A program made the translations under genes and the position numbers. From Buttiauxella brennerae ATCC 51605 (GTDB lineage Bacteria > Pseudomonadota > Gammaproteobacteria > Enterobacterales > Enterobacteriaceae): a stretch of DNA of 64,000 nucleotides. Positions 46,644 to 57,800 of this stretch are shown piece after piece (the first letter of the stretch is position 1; every line of letters starts with the position of its first letter). The notes below the pieces were generated by a model. The model made no database searches. It was not told the origin of the DNA and was given only the letters and a program-made list of their open reading frames with translations. The DNA lies in NCBI RefSeq assembly GCF_001654925.1, contig NZ_LXER01000006.1, positions 124,001 to 188,000 of the forward strand, in the 5' to 3' direction.

Positions 46644-46784
46644 ATGCAGGTTCTGAATTCATTGCGTAGTGCAAAGCAGCGCCATCCGGATTGCCAGATT
46701 GTGAAACGCAAAGGGCGGCTGTACGTGATTTGCAAAAGCAATCCGCGTTTTAAAGCGGTGCAGGGCGGTAAGAAGCGGCGCTAA
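46644..46784 (+). CDS. ykgO: zinc-independent ribosomal protein L36 (YkgO type)
   Basis: A 46-residue protein (starts [20 protein letters not shown], ends [16 protein letters not shown]) that replaces the zinc-binding L36 when zinc is scarce. It lacks two of the zinc ligands of the normal protein (no first Cys of the CxxC pair and no C-terminal His). A Zur-like box lies just upstream and GTGAGGA serves as the ribosome site. In E. coli it is the second gene after ykgM (L31 type B); here ykgM is absent. Confidence 0.93.
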   Translation: MQVLNSLRSAKQRHPDCQIVKRKGRLYVICKSNPRFKAVQGGKKRR

Positions 46785-46787
46785 GAC

Positions 46788-46814
46788 AAGGGGCATTTAG
46801 CCCCTTTCTTTCTC
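46788..46814 (+). terminator. terminator after rpmJ2
   Basis: AAGGGGC, loop ATTT and AGCCCCTT form a 7-bp stem followed by TCTTTCTC. It ends just before the convergent ylaC. Confidence 0.75.
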
Positions 46815-46824
46815 AATGAGAGGG

Positions 46825-47283
46825 TTACGAACGCCCGAGTGAGAAGATATCGTAAAAAGAGAGTTCGCCTTTTGTGGCAACCATTTTATGCAGCAGAGAT
46901 TTCTTTTGTTCGTCAACACCAGGGGAATGCAGGATTTTATTAATCAGGGTGTCTGGGACGTTACGCGTGTTGTACCACTCGCCGTTGTAGCAAACGCGCA
47001 AGTCGAGCACATCAATATCGTCGTAGCGATAACGAGGGTTCACATCAAAAAAGAAGAAGCCGTTCAGCAGCGCAAACAGCACGACTAATAACCAAACCGA
47101 CCCTGCGAGGGTGTCTGACTCAAGCATCACCCAGAGTGTGGCGAACCAGCCAATCCACATACCGATAAATAACCCCGGATGTTTGCGGATAAAGTTGATG
47201 CTAAAACGCGGACGATTGTCGCGTTTTTCATCGCTATTGAGTTGCTCAATGGTATCGGTGAGCAGGCGCTGGATTTCAGTCAT
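46825..47283 (-). CDS. ylaC: inner-membrane protein YlaC
   Basis: A 152-residue protein with two adjacent transmembrane helices in the middle (about 38-80, [19 protein letters not shown] and [18 protein letters not shown]) and cytosolic termini. Length and order next to maa match E. coli YlaC. The function is unknown. Confidence 0.92.
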   Translation of the reverse strand: MTEIQRLLTDTIEQLNSDEKRDNRPRFSINFIRKHPGLFIGMWIGWFATLWVMLESDTLAGSVWLLVVLFALLNGFFFFDVNPRYRYDDIDVLDLRVCYNGEWYNTRNVPDTLINKILHSPGVDEQKKSLLHKMVATKGELSFYDIFSLGRS

Positions 47284-47385
47284 GATGGGCCTTCTGAACG
47301 GAAACGCTACAGGCAGAGAACTGTTATTCTAAGAACCTCACTGAGGGTAAAAAAGTAACAGTTCTGCCAAAAAAAACCATAACAG

Positions 47386-47952
47386 TTATCCAGCTGTGCC
47401 AGGAACCATTTTGATCACCCGAGCCGGGTTTCCTGCAACCACTGCGTTGGCTGGAATATCTTTGGTCACGACGGAGCCTGAGCCAATCACCACGTTATCA
47501 CCGATGGTGACGCCTGGGTTGATAACCGCGCGCCCGCCAATCCACACGTTGTGGCCGATAGTGACGGGTTTTCCAAACTCCACACCGCTATTACGGGTTT
47601 CAGCATCCAGCGGGTGCGTAGCCGTGTAAATATGAACGCCTGGCGCCAGCATGCAATTATCACCAATGTGAACTGGGCAAACATCCAGAATCACGCAGTC
47701 AAAATTAGCGTAGAAGTTTTTACCGAGGAAAATATTGTAACCATAGTCACAACGAAACGAGGGTTCAATATATGCATCAAGGCTCTGGCCCAACAATTGT
47801 TTTAACAATTGGGCCCGAACGGCTTGTTCATCTGGTGCGGTGTGATTAAAACGGTAAACCAGATGACGCGCTTTTACGCGGTCATCACGAAGCTGTTGGT
47901 CAGCAGGGCGATAAAGCTCACCCGCAATCATCTTCTCTTTTTCTTCACTCAT
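47386..47952 (-). CDS. maa: maltose O-acetyltransferase Maa
   Basis: A 188-residue left-handed beta-helix acetyltransferase with hexapeptide repeats ([24 protein letters not shown]-type repeats through [12 protein letters not shown]) and the catalytic His in [12 protein letters not shown]. It acetylates glucose, maltose and related sugars. The start [16 protein letters not shown] matches the family; the frame continues upstream to 47982 without a better site. Confidence 0.94.
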   Translation of the reverse strand: MSEEKEKMIAGELYRPADQQLRDDRVKARHLVYRFNHTAPDEQAVRAQLLKQLLGQSLDAYIEPSFRCDYGYNIFLGKNFYANFDCVILDVCPVHIGDNCMLAPGVHIYTATHPLDAETRNSGVEFGKPVTIGHNVWIGGRAVINPGVTIGDNVVIGSGSVVTKDIPANAVVAGNPARVIKMVPGTAG

Positions 47953-48272
47953 GGCAATGCCTTTAATAAATAAACAGGACACCGGTTACCGTAAGCGATT
48001 AAGTTGTAATAAATGAGAGCGCTCTTTCTCTTTGTGATGTAAATCACATAGTAAATGTTGGCATTAACAAACACAGATAGTGGAAGGCTGTAGACGCATT
48101 GTTGCTGCGGATATAACGAGGTGCATTGTGTGTCACGCACAACAACACGTTCCAGGATATAAAGCTATTTGCGAACCAATACGATGGCTAAATTGAATAT
48201 TACCGCTGTTCCCGTCAGGTGCAGCAGCATGTCAGCCTGAGTGCCATAAAACGCGTAAACGAGTATGTGGTA
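47953..48272. other. maa-hha intergenic region
   Basis: A 320-bp region upstream of maa and downstream of hha. It holds one clear CRP-type site (listed separately) and a dyad GAGAGCGCTCT at 48015-48025. No gene or strong terminator is seen in the hha-proximal part. Confidence 0.6.
48033..48048. promoter_or_regulatory. CRP-type site upstream of maa
   Basis: TGTGATGTAAATCACA has both perfect TGTGA half-sites with 6-bp spacing. Its centre is 88 bp upstream of the maa start codon. Confidence 0.75.
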
Positions 48273-48491
48273 TTAGCGGATAAATTTCCATACAGATGGT
48301 GGTATTTTATCGAACAGCTTATTCATAGTCAGTTCAGCAAGTCGGTGATCCGCAGCTGAATAAAATACCGCCAATTCATTATCTGATAATTCGTATTTAT
48401 TCTTTTCAATTACACGTTCTAAGGTATCAATTGTTTGGCAGCGTCGCAGGCGCATCAAATAATCGGTCTTAGTTAATGGTTTTGTTGTCAT
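48273..48491 (-). CDS. hha: haemolysin expression modulator Hha
   Basis: A 72-residue Hha/YmoA-family protein ([19 protein letters not shown]..., ending PPSVWKFIR). It binds H-NS and helps silence horizontally acquired AT-rich genes, and also acts as the toxin-like partner of TomB. It follows tomB after 30 bp in one operon. Length and sequence match the enteric family closely. Confidence 0.97.
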   Translation of the reverse strand: MTTKPLTKTDYLMRLRRCQTIDTLERVIEKNKYELSDNELAVFYSAADHRLAELTMNKLFDKIPPSVWKFIR

Positions 48492-48521
48492 GAAATCACC
48501 TTATACATCTTGTAATAGTTT

Positions 48522-48896
48522 TTAAAAGGAGAGGCTTACAGGGTTAGCGCGGCTCTCTGTGACGAAACATCGGAATAATCTATTCCCGGATTTACGCCAT
48601 TTCTGCAGTTCCTGGGCATTGATGCCGTAGTTGCTGAATAGCATAAATGTATCGTCCAAATATTCGTCAATTTGTTCAATCAGTTTGCTCTCATCATCGT
48701 ACTTAATTTTGTAATTAAGTGCGAAAGCTGCAATGTGTTCAATCAGTTCATTCAACTGCAAGTTAATGGCCGAAGTCGGATCATTAACCCAACCATGATT
48801 ACTCTCGCCAAGGTTGGTCAGGCAGTCATGATACAGGTTTTCGCAGAGAAATTTAAGCTGCGCAATATCATGCCGTTTTGGTGAGTATTCGTCCAT
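48522..48896 (-). CDS. tomB: Hha toxicity modulator TomB (YbaJ)
   Basis: A 124-residue protein (MDEYSPKRHDIAQLKFLCENL onward) that counters Hha toxicity and affects biofilm formation. I use the family start; the frame extends to 48938 but without a matching N terminus. First gene of tomB-hha. Confidence 0.96.
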   Translation of the reverse strand: MDEYSPKRHDIAQLKFLCENLYHDCLTNLGESNHGWVNDPTSAINLQLNELIEHIAAFALNYKIKYDDESKLIEQIDEYLDDTFMLFSNYGINAQELQKWRKSGNRLFRCFVTESRANPVSLSF

Positions 48897-49450
48897 AATG
48901 CAGCCCCTTTTATCGAAGAAATTTGATAAACACAACACGTTGGGGTGGACACACCTGGATGAGGTGGGGATCGTTCACAATGATTATTCCATATGCATTT
49001 ACTATAAATCAATCCGCAGTAGATTTCCTTTCACTATTACGAAAAATTACATTTGTCGTAAAGCTGTTTACTCTAACGTAATGTTTATTAAGACTTTCAC
49101 GTGTTTTTAAAGCATTATCCGATAAATTAACTTATGTAGAGAATTAAGAAAGTAGCTTCTTTTCAACAGGTTAATCAGACGTTACGGCAATGAATATTTA
49201 ACAATTCGTAAATAAACAATATTATTAAGAATAGTCCTAATAAATAAGTATGAATTGATCTTTTCTGTTCTGCCAGTGAGTTTGAGAAATATCTTGTCAT
49301 AATATTCGAGCGTAGGCAGAGCTGATACCGCAACATTTCGAAACCTATCGTAGAAAAAGTCACCATGTTTCGTTATGTATTAATATGACAAATCAGGCTA
49401 GCGGATATAAAAAAGGCCGCTTGCGCGGCCTTTTAATGAAGAACTAAGAC
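48897..49450. other. tomB-acrB intergenic region
   Basis: About 550 bp of AT-rich DNA that contains the tomB-hha promoter region and the acrB terminator. A 63-codon frame on the minus strand (49175-49366), or its internal 41-codon part, would encode a single-span membrane peptide (YLLGLFLIILFIYELL), but no Shine-Dalgarno sequence supports it. Nothing else is seen. Confidence 0.55.
49411..49434. terminator. terminator after acrB
   Basis: A perfect 10-bp stem AAAAGGCCGC / GCGGCCTTTT with a 4-base loop. On the minus strand it continues TTTTTTATA, a strong intrinsic terminator for acrAB. Confidence 0.88.
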
Positions 49451-52400
49451 TTACTTGTGGTGTTCAACTGCGTGAGTATGTTCGACATCTTCAGACTTGC
49501 TGCTGAAGCGGCGACGTACCACCACGAAGAACACAGGTACGAAGAAGATAGCCAGGACAGTTGCTGTCACCATCCCGCCCATTACCCCTGTACCTACGGC
49601 GTTCTGTGCACCTGAACCTGCGCCGGAGCTGATAACCAGCGGCATTACCCCGAGGATAAATGCCAGTGATGTCATCAGAATCGGACGCAGACGCATACGG
49701 ACAGCTTCCAGAGTCGCTTCAATCAAGCCTTTGCCTTCTTTTTCCATCAGGTCTTTGGCGAATTCCACGATAAGTATCGCGTTCTTCGCCGACAAGCCAA
49801 TGGTTGTCAGCAGGCCTACCTGGAAGTACACGTCGTTGGTTAACCCACGCAGCGTCGCGGCAAGCAGTGCACCGACAACCCCAAGTGGAACAACCAGCAT
49901 GACCGAGAACGGAATCGACCAGCTTTCATACAACGCAGCCAGACACAGGAATACCACTATCAGAGATATGGCATACAGGGCAGGGGCCTGGTTACCAGAT
50001 AAACGTTCCTGATAGGACATACCCGTCCAGTCATAACCGATACCGGTTGGCAGTTTGCTTGCCAGTTGCTCCATCAAGTCCATTGCTTCACCGGTACTCT
50101 TACCCGGAGCCGCCTGACCAAGGATTTCCATCGAAGGTAAGCCGTTGTAACGTTCCAGACGTGGTGAGCCATATTCCCAGTGCGCAGAAGAGAACGCTGA
50201 GAATGGCACCATCTGCCCGGACGTGCCGCGAACATACCAGTTGTTGATATCGTTTGGCAGCATACGGAATGGCGCATCAGCCATCAGGTAAACTTTCTTC
50301 ACACGACCACGGTCGATGAAGTCGTTCACGTAACTACCACCCCATGCAGCACCCAGTGTGGTGTTGATGTCGCTGATAGAAACGCCCAATGCTTGTGCTT
50401 TTTCCTGGTCGATATCGACTTTAAACTGCGGCGTATCTTCCAGACCGTTCGGACGCACGCCCACTAACAGGTCAGAGTGTTTAGCAACTTCACCAAACAG
50501 TTGGTTACGCGCCTGAGTCAGTTTTTCGTGTCCAAGGTTTGCCTGGTCAATCAACTGGAAGTCGAAGCCCGTTGCAGTACCCAGTTCAACGATCGCTGGC
50601 AGGTTAAACGCGAACACGACGGCATCTTTGATTTTCGAGAATTCGGCGCTTGCGCGACCAGCAATGGCTGGAACCTTATTCACTTCACCTGGACGCTCAT
50701 CCCAGTCCTTCAACGATACGAATGCCAGACCGGTGTTCTGCCCCTGTCCAGAGAAGCCAAAGCCGTTAACGGTAAATACCGAGTTAACGTTGTCTTTCTC
50801 TTTTTCGAGGTAGTACTTGGTCACATCATCAAGAACGGCCTGAGTACGCTCCTGTGTTGCACCCGCAGGCAGCTGCGCCATGGTCAGGAACACGCCCTGG
50901 TCTTCATCTGGCAAGAAGGAACTTGGCAGGCGAATAAACAGGAAGGCCATGCCAACGACAATCAGCAGATAAAGCACTAAGTAACGACCGGTGCTACGCA
51001 AAATGTTACCGACGCTGTCGGTATAGTGATGCGTGCTCTTGTCGAACATGTTGTTAAACCAGCCGAAGAAGCCTTTCTTCTCGTGGTGTTCGCCTTTCGC
51101 AATTGGCTTGAGCAGGGTGGCGCAAAGTGCTGGTGTCAGAATCATTGCTACCAGAACAGAAAGCACCATTGCCGATACGATGGTAATAGAGAACTGGCGA
51201 TAGATTGCACCTGTAGAACCGCCGAAGAATGCCATTGGTATAAATACCGCTGACAGAACCATCGCGATGCCGACCAGTGCGCCCTGAATCTGCTCCATTG
51301 ATTTGCGTGTGGCTTCCTTCGGTGGCAATCCTTCTTCCACCATCACACGCTCAACGTTCTCTACTACCACGATGGCATCATCAACCAACAGGCCTATCGC
51401 GAGCACCATCCCGAACATCGTTAGGGTGTTTATCGAATAGCCAAAGATGGCAAGGATGGCAAACGTCCCCAGCAGTACCACCGGCACTGCAATCGTTGGA
51501 ATCAGTGTGGCGCGGAAGTTCTGCAAGAACAGATACATTACCAGGAACACTAGCACGATGGCTTCAACGAGGGTTTTAACCACCTCTTTGATAGAGATTT
51601 TAACGAATGGCGTGGTGTCGTATGGATAAACAACTTTCAGACCCGCAGGGAAGAAGGGCTGTAGTTTTTCCACTGTGGCACGTACCGCATTGGCGGTATC
51701 CAGGGCGTTCGCACCGGTTGCCAGTTTGATACCCAAACCAGACGCAGGTTGACCGTTGAAACGAGCAACAACGTTGTAGTTCTCGCCGCCCAACTCCACT
51801 TTCGCCACATCTTTAAGCAGAACGCGTGAGCCATCTTGATTCACTTTCAGCAGAATTTTGCTGAACTCATCGGCAGATTTCAAACGGGTCTGAGCAATAA
51901 TAGAGGCGTTAAGTTGCTGGCCTTTAACCGGCGGAGTACCGCCTAATTGACCGGCTGCTACCTGGGCGTTCTGCGCTTTAATAGCATTGATGACATCAAC
52001 CGGCGTGAGCTGGAAGTTGTTCAGTTTGTTCGGATCCATCCAGATACGCATCGCGTACTGTGCACCGAACAGCTGAACGTCACCCACACCACGAGTACGG
52101 CTGATTGGGTCTTTAATGGTTGCGCCAACGTAGTCGGAAATATCTTCCTGCGTCATGGAGCCATCGGTGTTGATCATACCGAGAACCATCAGGAAGCTAC
52201 TGGAAGACTTCTCAACGCTAACACCTTGCTGCTGTACTTCTTGTGGAAGTAGTGGCATCGCAAGTTGCAGTTTGTTCTGCACCTGAACCTGCGCGATGTC
52301 CGCATCAGTACCCGAATCAAAGGTAATGGTTATCGTGACAGAACCAGAGGAGTCACTGGAAGAGGACATGTACAGCAGGTTGTCGATACCGTTCATGTTC

Positions 52401-52600
52401 TGTTCGATAACCTGTGTAACGGTATCCTGTACCGTTTTCGCATCTGCACCTGGATAGTTTGCTGAGATCGAAATGGCCGGTGGCGCAATGGTTGGATACT
52501 GCGCGATCGGCAATTTCATGATCGCAAGCCCGCCCGCCAACATAATAATGATGGCGATTACCCAGGCAAAAATCGGGCGATCGATAAAAAACTTAGCCAT
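49451..52600 (-). CDS. acrB: RND multidrug efflux pump AcrB
   Basis: A 1049-residue inner-membrane proton/drug antiporter, the same length as E. coli AcrB. It forms a trimer with AcrA and TolC and exports drugs, bile salts and dyes. The proton-relay Asp pair is in [18 protein letters not shown], with the RND motif Lys in the later transmembrane segment ([15 protein letters not shown]). The N terminus [17 protein letters not shown] is canonical. It follows acrA after 22 bp. Confidence 0.98.
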   Translation of the reverse strand: MAKFFIDRPIFAWVIAIIIMLAGGLAIMKLPIAQYPTIAPPAISISANYPGADAKTVQDTVTQVIEQNMNGIDNLLYMSSSSDSSGSVTITITFDSGTDADIAQVQVQNKLQLAMPLLPQEVQQQGVSVEKSSSSFLMVLGMINTDGSMTQEDISDYVGATIKDPISRTRGVGDVQLFGAQYAMRIWMDPNKLNNFQLTPVDVINAIKAQNAQVAAGQLGGTPPVKGQQLNASIIAQTRLKSADEFSKILLKVNQDGSRVLLKDVAKVELGGENYNVVARFNGQPASGLGIKLATGANALDTANAVRATVEKLQPFFPAGLKVVYPYDTTPFVKISIKEVVKTLVEAIVLVFLVMYLFLQNFRATLIPTIAVPVVLLGTFAILAIFGYSINTLTMFGMVLAIGLLVDDAIVVVENVERVMVEEGLPPKEATRKSMEQIQGALVGIAMVLSAVFIPMAFFGGSTGAIYRQFSITIVSAMVLSVLVAMILTPALCATLLKPIAKGEHHEKKGFFGWFNNMFDKSTHHYTDSVGNILRSTGRYLVLYLLIVVGMAFLFIRLPSSFLPDEDQGVFLTMAQLPAGATQERTQAVLDDVTKYYLEKEKDNVNSVFTVNGFGFSGQGQNTGLAFVSLKDWDERPGEVNKVPAIAGRASAEFSKIKDAVVFAFNLPAIVELGTATGFDFQLIDQANLGHEKLTQARNQLFGEVAKHSDLLVGVRPNGLEDTPQFKVDIDQEKAQALGVSISDINTTLGAAWGGSYVNDFIDRGRVKKVYLMADAPFRMLPNDINNWYVRGTSGQMVPFSAFSSAHWEYGSPRLERYNGLPSMEILGQAAPGKSTGEAMDLMEQLASKLPTGIGYDWTGMSYQERLSGNQAPALYAISLIVVFLCLAALYESWSIPFSVMLVVPLGVVGALLAATLRGLTNDVYFQVGLLTTIGLSAKNAILIVEFAKDLMEKEGKGLIEATLEAVRMRLRPILMTSLAFILGVMPLVISSGAGSGAQNAVGTGVMGGMVTATVLAIFFVPVFFVVVRRRFSSKSEDVEHTHAVEHHK

Positions 52601-52622
52601 GTCTTAACGGCTCCTGTTTAAG

Positions 52623-53822
52623 TTAAGACTTCGTTTGTTCAGATTGTGCACCAGCGGCTGCCTGTTCCTGGCCTTTGTTTTCTGCCGCCACTTCCTGCGC
52701 TTTCACCTGAACACCGGGTTTCACTTTTTGCAAACCGGTAACAATCACACGATCACCATCCTTCAACCCGTCAGTTACCAGCCATTTGTCGCCGATAGCC
52801 TGAGTGGCGGTGATATTGCGCACTTCTACTTTGTCTTCTTTACCAATGACCATTGCTGAAGCATCACCACGCGGTGTGCGAGTCACACCTTGTTGTGGAA
52901 CTAACAATGCATTTGGGTTGGTACCTTCTTCCAGTTGTGCGCGAACAAACATGCCCGGCAGCAGCGTTTTATCTGGGTTCGGGAAGAGCGCGCGCAAAGT
53001 AATAGAACCGGTAGTCTGGTCAACCGTCACGTCAGAAAACTCTAAAGAGCCTTCTTGTGGGAAAGTGATACCGTCATTAGTGACTAATTTGACTTTAGCT
53101 TTACCGTTTTCTTGTTTCAGTTTGCCATCAGCAAGTTCTTGCTTGAGGCGCAAGAAGTCATTACTTGATTGGGTCACATCAACATAGATAGGGTCGAGCT
53201 GTTGTACGGTAGCCAGTGCTGTTGCTTGTGCGCCTGTGACCAGTGCGCCTTCAGTAACAGAAGACTTACCAATACGACCGCTAATTGGCGAGGTCACTTT
53301 GGTGTACGCAAGGTTGATACGAGCGGATTCAACAGCGGCTTTAGCAGCCACAACGGAAGCATTTGCCTGTTGAGAATCAGCAAGTGCAGTGTCGTAATCT
53401 TGTTGACTGATGTACTTGGTACCCAACAGTTTCTGATAACGCTTAAGGGTCAGCTGAGCAATGTTTGCACTTGCTTGCGCTTTAGCGAGGTCGCCTTTGG
53501 CACTGTCATATGCGGCCTGGTATGTTGCAGGGTCGATTTGATACAGCGAAACGCCAGCCTTGATTTCACTTCCTTCTTCGAAGTTACGTTTCAGAATGAT
53601 GCCACTGACTTGCGGGCGAACTTCTGCAATACGATAAGCGCTTGTACGACCAGGAAGCTCTGTAGTTATCTGCAAAGGAGCACTTTTCAGAGTCACAACA
53701 CCCACTTCCGGGGTATGCGGTGCGCTCTGTTTTGTCTCTTTGTCATTACATCCTGTAAGCATTAAGCTGCCTGAGAGCATCAGAACGGCCGCCAGAGGCG
53801 TAAACCCTCTGTTTTTGTTCAT
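52623..53822 (-). CDS. acrA: efflux periplasmic adaptor AcrA
   Basis: A 399-residue lipoprotein adaptor with lipobox LTGC (Cys25), beta-barrel, lipoyl and alpha-hairpin domains, e.g. the hairpin around ANIAQLTLKRYQKLLGTKY. It bridges AcrB and TolC. The start MNKNRGFTPLAAVLML is the family start; an in-frame ATG 27 bases upstream is ignored. Upstream lies an ERIC element that lengthens the acrA-acrR gap. Confidence 0.97.
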   Translation of the reverse strand: MNKNRGFTPLAAVLMLSGSLMLTGCNDKETKQSAPHTPEVGVVTLKSAPLQITTELPGRTSAYRIAEVRPQVSGIILKRNFEEGSEIKAGVSLYQIDPATYQAAYDSAKGDLAKAQASANIAQLTLKRYQKLLGTKYISQQDYDTALADSQQANASVVAAKAAVESARINLAYTKVTSPISGRIGKSSVTEGALVTGAQATALATVQQLDPIYVDVTQSSNDFLRLKQELADGKLKQENGKAKVKLVTNDGITFPQEGSLEFSDVTVDQTTGSITLRALFPNPDKTLLPGMFVRAQLEEGTNPNALLVPQQGVTRTPRGDASAMVIGKEDKVEVRNITATQAIGDKWLVTDGLKDGDRVIVTGLQKVKPGVQVKAQEVAAENKGQEQAAAGAQSEQTKS

Positions 53823-53892
53823 ATGTAAACCTCGAGTGTCCGATTTCAAAGTTGTTCAATGGATCAAATGTCCACAAACCCATTGCTGCGTT

Positions 53893-54018
53893 TATACCCG
53901 TCATACTTCAAGTGCCATCTTCGTGGGCTGCTCTCACTCACCCGAATCACTTACTTATGTAAGCTCATCGGGACTCGCTCCCTTGCCGCCTTGATGCAAC
54001 TCGAATTATTTTGGGTAT
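53893..54018. repeat. ERIC element in the acrA-acrR intergenic region
   Basis: About 125 bp starting ATACCCGTCATACTTC and ending TTTTGGGTAT. The ERIC core is recognisable: CTCACCCGAATCACTTACTTA followed by TGTAAGCTCATCGGGACTCGC. The ends are complementary (ATACCC/GGGTAT) and are flanked by TA dinucleotides, the usual ERIC target. A second copy is at 62135-62259. Without it the acrA-acrR gap would be about 142 bp, as in E. coli. Confidence 0.9.
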
Positions 54019-54037
54019 TATTATCGTCGTGCTATGG

Positions 54038-54061
54038 TACATACATTCACAAATGTATGTA
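54038..54061. promoter_or_regulatory. AcrR operator
   Basis: TACATACATTCACAAATGTATG plus TA is a 24-bp near-perfect inverted repeat identical in design to the known AcrR operator. It lies 28 bp before the acrR start and should repress acrAB and acrR. Confidence 0.9.
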
Positions 54062-54089
54062 AATCTAACTACCTTAATTTCACCCACTT

Positions 54090-54108
54090 ATGGCACGAAA
54101 AACCAAAC
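54090..54108. promoter_or_regulatory. mar/sox/rob box for acrAB
   Basis: ATGGCACGAAAAACCAAAC matches the marbox pattern AYnGCACnnWnnRYYAAAY and coincides with the acrR start codon, as in E. coli. It should allow activation of acrAB by MarA, SoxS or Rob. Confidence 0.75.
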
Positions 54109-54731
54109 AACAAGCACTGGAGACCCGCCAACATCTTCTCGATGTTGCAATCCGCTTGTTTTCACAGCACGGTGTGTCAGCAACTTCGCTGGCAGATATT
54201 GCCAAAGCGGCTGGTGTCACCCGTGGTGCAATCTACTGGCATTTCAAGAATAAGTCGGATTTGTTTAATGAAATCTGGGAGCTAACTGAGTCCAGTATTG
54301 GTGACTTAGAAACTGAGTATCGGGCAAAATTTCCTGACGATCCACTATCTGTTGTCAGAGAGTTACTTATTTACATATTACAAGCAACTGTCACCGATGA
54401 ACGCCGCCGCCTGATGACCGAAATCATCTTCCATAAATGCGAGTTTGTTGGCGAACTGGCTGTTTTACAACAGGCCCGGCGCAAACTTTATCTGGAAGGT
54501 AACGAGAGAATTGAGAGCAGTTTGCAGCGTTGTATTGATGCGCAAATGTTACCAAAAAACTTGCGACTGACCCACGCCGTGATCCTGTTGCGTAGTTACA
54601 TCACCGGGCTGATTGAAAACTGGCTGGTCGCGCCGGAAAGTTTTGATCTCCACGCCCAGGCTGAGGATTACATCGCCATTTTGCTGGAAATGTTCCAGAC
54701 CTGCCCAACACTGCGCTCTAACCCACAGTAA
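54090..54731 (+). CDS. acrR: TetR-family repressor AcrR
   Basis: A 213-residue repressor with an N-terminal TetR HTH ([31 protein letters not shown], about 27-57) and a helical ligand-binding C-terminal domain. Drug binding releases it from the acrAB operator. Divergent from acrA. Sequence is close to E. coli AcrR and intact, so repression should be functional. Confidence 0.97.
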   Translation: MARKTKQQALETRQHLLDVAIRLFSQHGVSATSLADIAKAAGVTRGAIYWHFKNKSDLFNEIWELTESSIGDLETEYRAKFPDDPLSVVRELLIYILQATVTDERRRLMTEIIFHKCEFVGELAVLQQARRKLYLEGNERIESSLQRCIDAQMLPKNLRLTHAVILLRSYITGLIENWLVAPESFDLHAQAEDYIAILLEMFQTCPTLRSNPQ

Positions 54732-54860
54732 AAATGCGTCTATTAGGGTAATTCCTATAAGAGTACACCAAGGTTTTTCCACGAAGACGTGCTAATCTGG
54801 TGGCTCGTATCTCGTCTTTAACTCGCCATCTTTCGGCCTGTTCTCAAATATTGTCAAACT

Positions 54861-57800
54861 ATGCCGCAACTCTTGTGTTCACTGTACTCACGTCGCGTAT
54901 CCGCACGGTTTTTGCTTATTACATTTGTTAGCCTGTTTTGCATTCTGGCACAGCCAGTCTGGGCACAAAAAAATAACAGCGATCTCCCAAGCCGCGATGA
55001 AATTCAAAACCAGCTTTCTGTGCTCAATAAGCAAAAGACGCTGTCTCCAAATGACAAACTCACCCAGCAAGACCTCAATGAAACGCTTGAGGTGTTAGAT
55101 AAAATTGACCGGGTCAAGGATGAAACAGCAAAACTCCATCAGCAGGTAACGGAAGCGCCGAAAGCGCTGCGTAAAGCCACTGATGCGTTGAATGAGATTA
55201 AGAGCCAGCAAGAGAATGCGGCCAACGAAGCAGCCGAAATTGAAGCATTAAATTTGCGCCAACTGGAATCGCGGCTGAATGATTTGCTGACGGAATTGCA
55301 GAACGCGCAAAGTGATTTAGCCACCTGGAACAGCCAGCTAATTTCCCTGCAAACGCAGCCTGAGCGCGTGCAGAATGCCATGACCGCGGCGTCCACACAG
55401 CTTGAGGCTATTCGCAGCCGTCTGAATGGTGTCACACCCGGGGCTGCCGACTTACGCCCAAGCCAGCAAAACTTACTGCTCGCCCAACAGGCTTTGTTGA
55501 ACGCGCAGTTAGATCAGCAACGCGACAGCCTGAAAGGCAACACCGTCTTGCAGGATGCGTTGCAAAAGCAACGTGATTACACCAACGCGCATATCAACCA
55601 GATGGAGTTGACGCTGCAACTGCTGCAAAAAGCGGTCAGCAGCAAGCGTTTAACGTTGACACAACAGACTGCGCAGGATGCGATTGACTCCGAAGATACG
55701 GTGAAAATCCAGCAGAACCCGCTGGTCAAACAGGAACTGGATATTAACCACCAGTTGAGCCAGCGCCTGATTGATGCCACGCAGCATGCCAATGAAATGG
55801 TGCCATCGAGTATGCGCATCAAAAACACCCTCGATCGCGCGTTGCAGTCCGAACGTAACCTGAAAGAACAAATAGCTGTGCTCAAAGGCAGCCTGCTGTT
55901 GTCGCGTATTCTTTACCAGCAGCAACAGCAAAACCTGCCTTCTGCGGAAGATACGGAAGACCTGACCAACCGGATTGCCGATATTCGCCTCGAGCAGTTC
56001 GATGTCAACCAGCAGCGTGATGCCCTGTTCCAGCCAGAAGAGTTGGTGGCCAAAATTGAAGACGGCCACAAAACGGATGTCACACCGGAAGTCCACAATG
56101 CGTTATTACAGGTTCTGGATACGCGCCGCGAATTGCTCGACCAGCTGAATAAACAGCTCGGCTTGCAGCTTATGCTGGCGATCAACCTGCAGAATAATCA
56201 GCAGCAACTGCAGAACGTCACCAAATCGCTCGACCAGATCCTGACCGAGCAAATTTTCTGGGTCACCAGTAATAAACCGATGGACTGGGACTGGCTGAAA
56301 TCATTGCCTTCCTCGTTAAAAGATCAGTTTAAAAATGCGCGCATCAATTTTAAGGGGCCGGAAAGCTCACTCAAAATTCTCGCCATTTTGCTGCTGATGA
56401 TCCCGGCACTTTTGTTGGCGGGGATTATTCGCTGGCGCTTTAAAGCGATAGACCGTTATCTGGAAAAGCAGGCGAGCCGGGTTGGGCAGCTGCGTAACGA
56501 CAGCCAGATGCTAACGCCCAAAGCCATCGCGCTTACATTAGTGAAAGTGCTACCTGGCGCGCTGGTCATTTACTCCGTCGGGCTGGTATTTGCCAGTATG
56601 CAGATCAATATCAGCGAATACATGCTGGCGTTCTGCAAACAGCTTTCCCTGTCCTGGCTGGTGTTTGGCTTAACTTACCAGGTGCTGTCGACCAATGGTG
56701 TGGCGGTTAGCCACTTTAATATGGCGCCGCAATTGTGCAGCCACTATCGCCGCCAGCTGGTGCGTATCGGTATTGCGCTACTGCCGCTGCTGTTCTGGTC
56801 GGTACTGGGTGAGCGCTCGCCGTTGCACTTAGTCGAAGATGCGCTGGGCCAGTTGATTATCTTCTTCAACCTGTTGCTGATCACCGCGCTCGTGTTCCCG
56901 ATGTGCCGCGAAAACTGGCGCAACAAAAACAACCACACCATGCAGTTATTTACCGTCACGATGATGGGTGTGGTGCCGGTGGTGTTAATCGTACTGACGG
57001 CAATGGGGTATTTTTATACCACCTTGCGTCTTGCCGGCCGCTGGATTGAAACCATCTACCTGATCCTTATCTGGAACCTGGTTTATCAGACCGTTCTGCG
57101 CGGATTGAGCGTTGCGGCACGCCGTATGGCTTATCGCCGTGCTGTTGCGCGCCGTGAGAATCTGGTGAAAGAGGGCGCAGAAGGCGGGGAGCCAGTAGAA
57201 GAACCTCCGTTGGCGCTGGACCAAATCAACCAGCAAACCATGCGCCTGGCAATTATTGCGCTGTTTGCGCTGTTTGCCATCGTGTTCTACACCATTTGGT
57301 CTGACTTGTTCGGGGTGTTTGGTTATCTGGATAGCATCCAGCTGTGGAGCTATAGCGCTTCAGAGGCTGGTGTAGCGGTGGTCAAAAATGTCACCATGGG
57401 CAGTCTGTTATTTGCCATGATTGCTTTTGCGGTTGCCTGGGTACTGATTCGAAACTTACCCGGCTTGCTTGAAGTGCTGGTACTTTCGCGCCTGCAAATG
57501 CGCCAGGGTGCGTCGTACGCTATTACCACTATTCTTAACTACGTCATTACAGCAGTCGGGGCGATGACTATCTTCGGCTCGCTTGGCGTGTCGTGGGATA
57601 AACTGCAATGGCTGGCAGCTGCGTTGTCAGTGGGTCTGGGCTTTGGTTTGCAGGAGATATTCGGTAACTTCGTTTCAGGCCTGATTATCCTGTTTGAACG
57701 CCCGGTGCGTATCGGCGATACCGTTACGATTGGTGCGTATTCCGGTAGCGTCAGTAAAATTCGTATTCGTGCCACAACGATTACGGACTTTGACCGCAAA

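Noticed and set aside
49175-49366. Possible small membrane peptide between tomB and acrB
   Set aside because: A hydrophobic stretch is present, but neither candidate ATG has a Shine-Dalgarno sequence and AT-rich DNA readily gives such frames.
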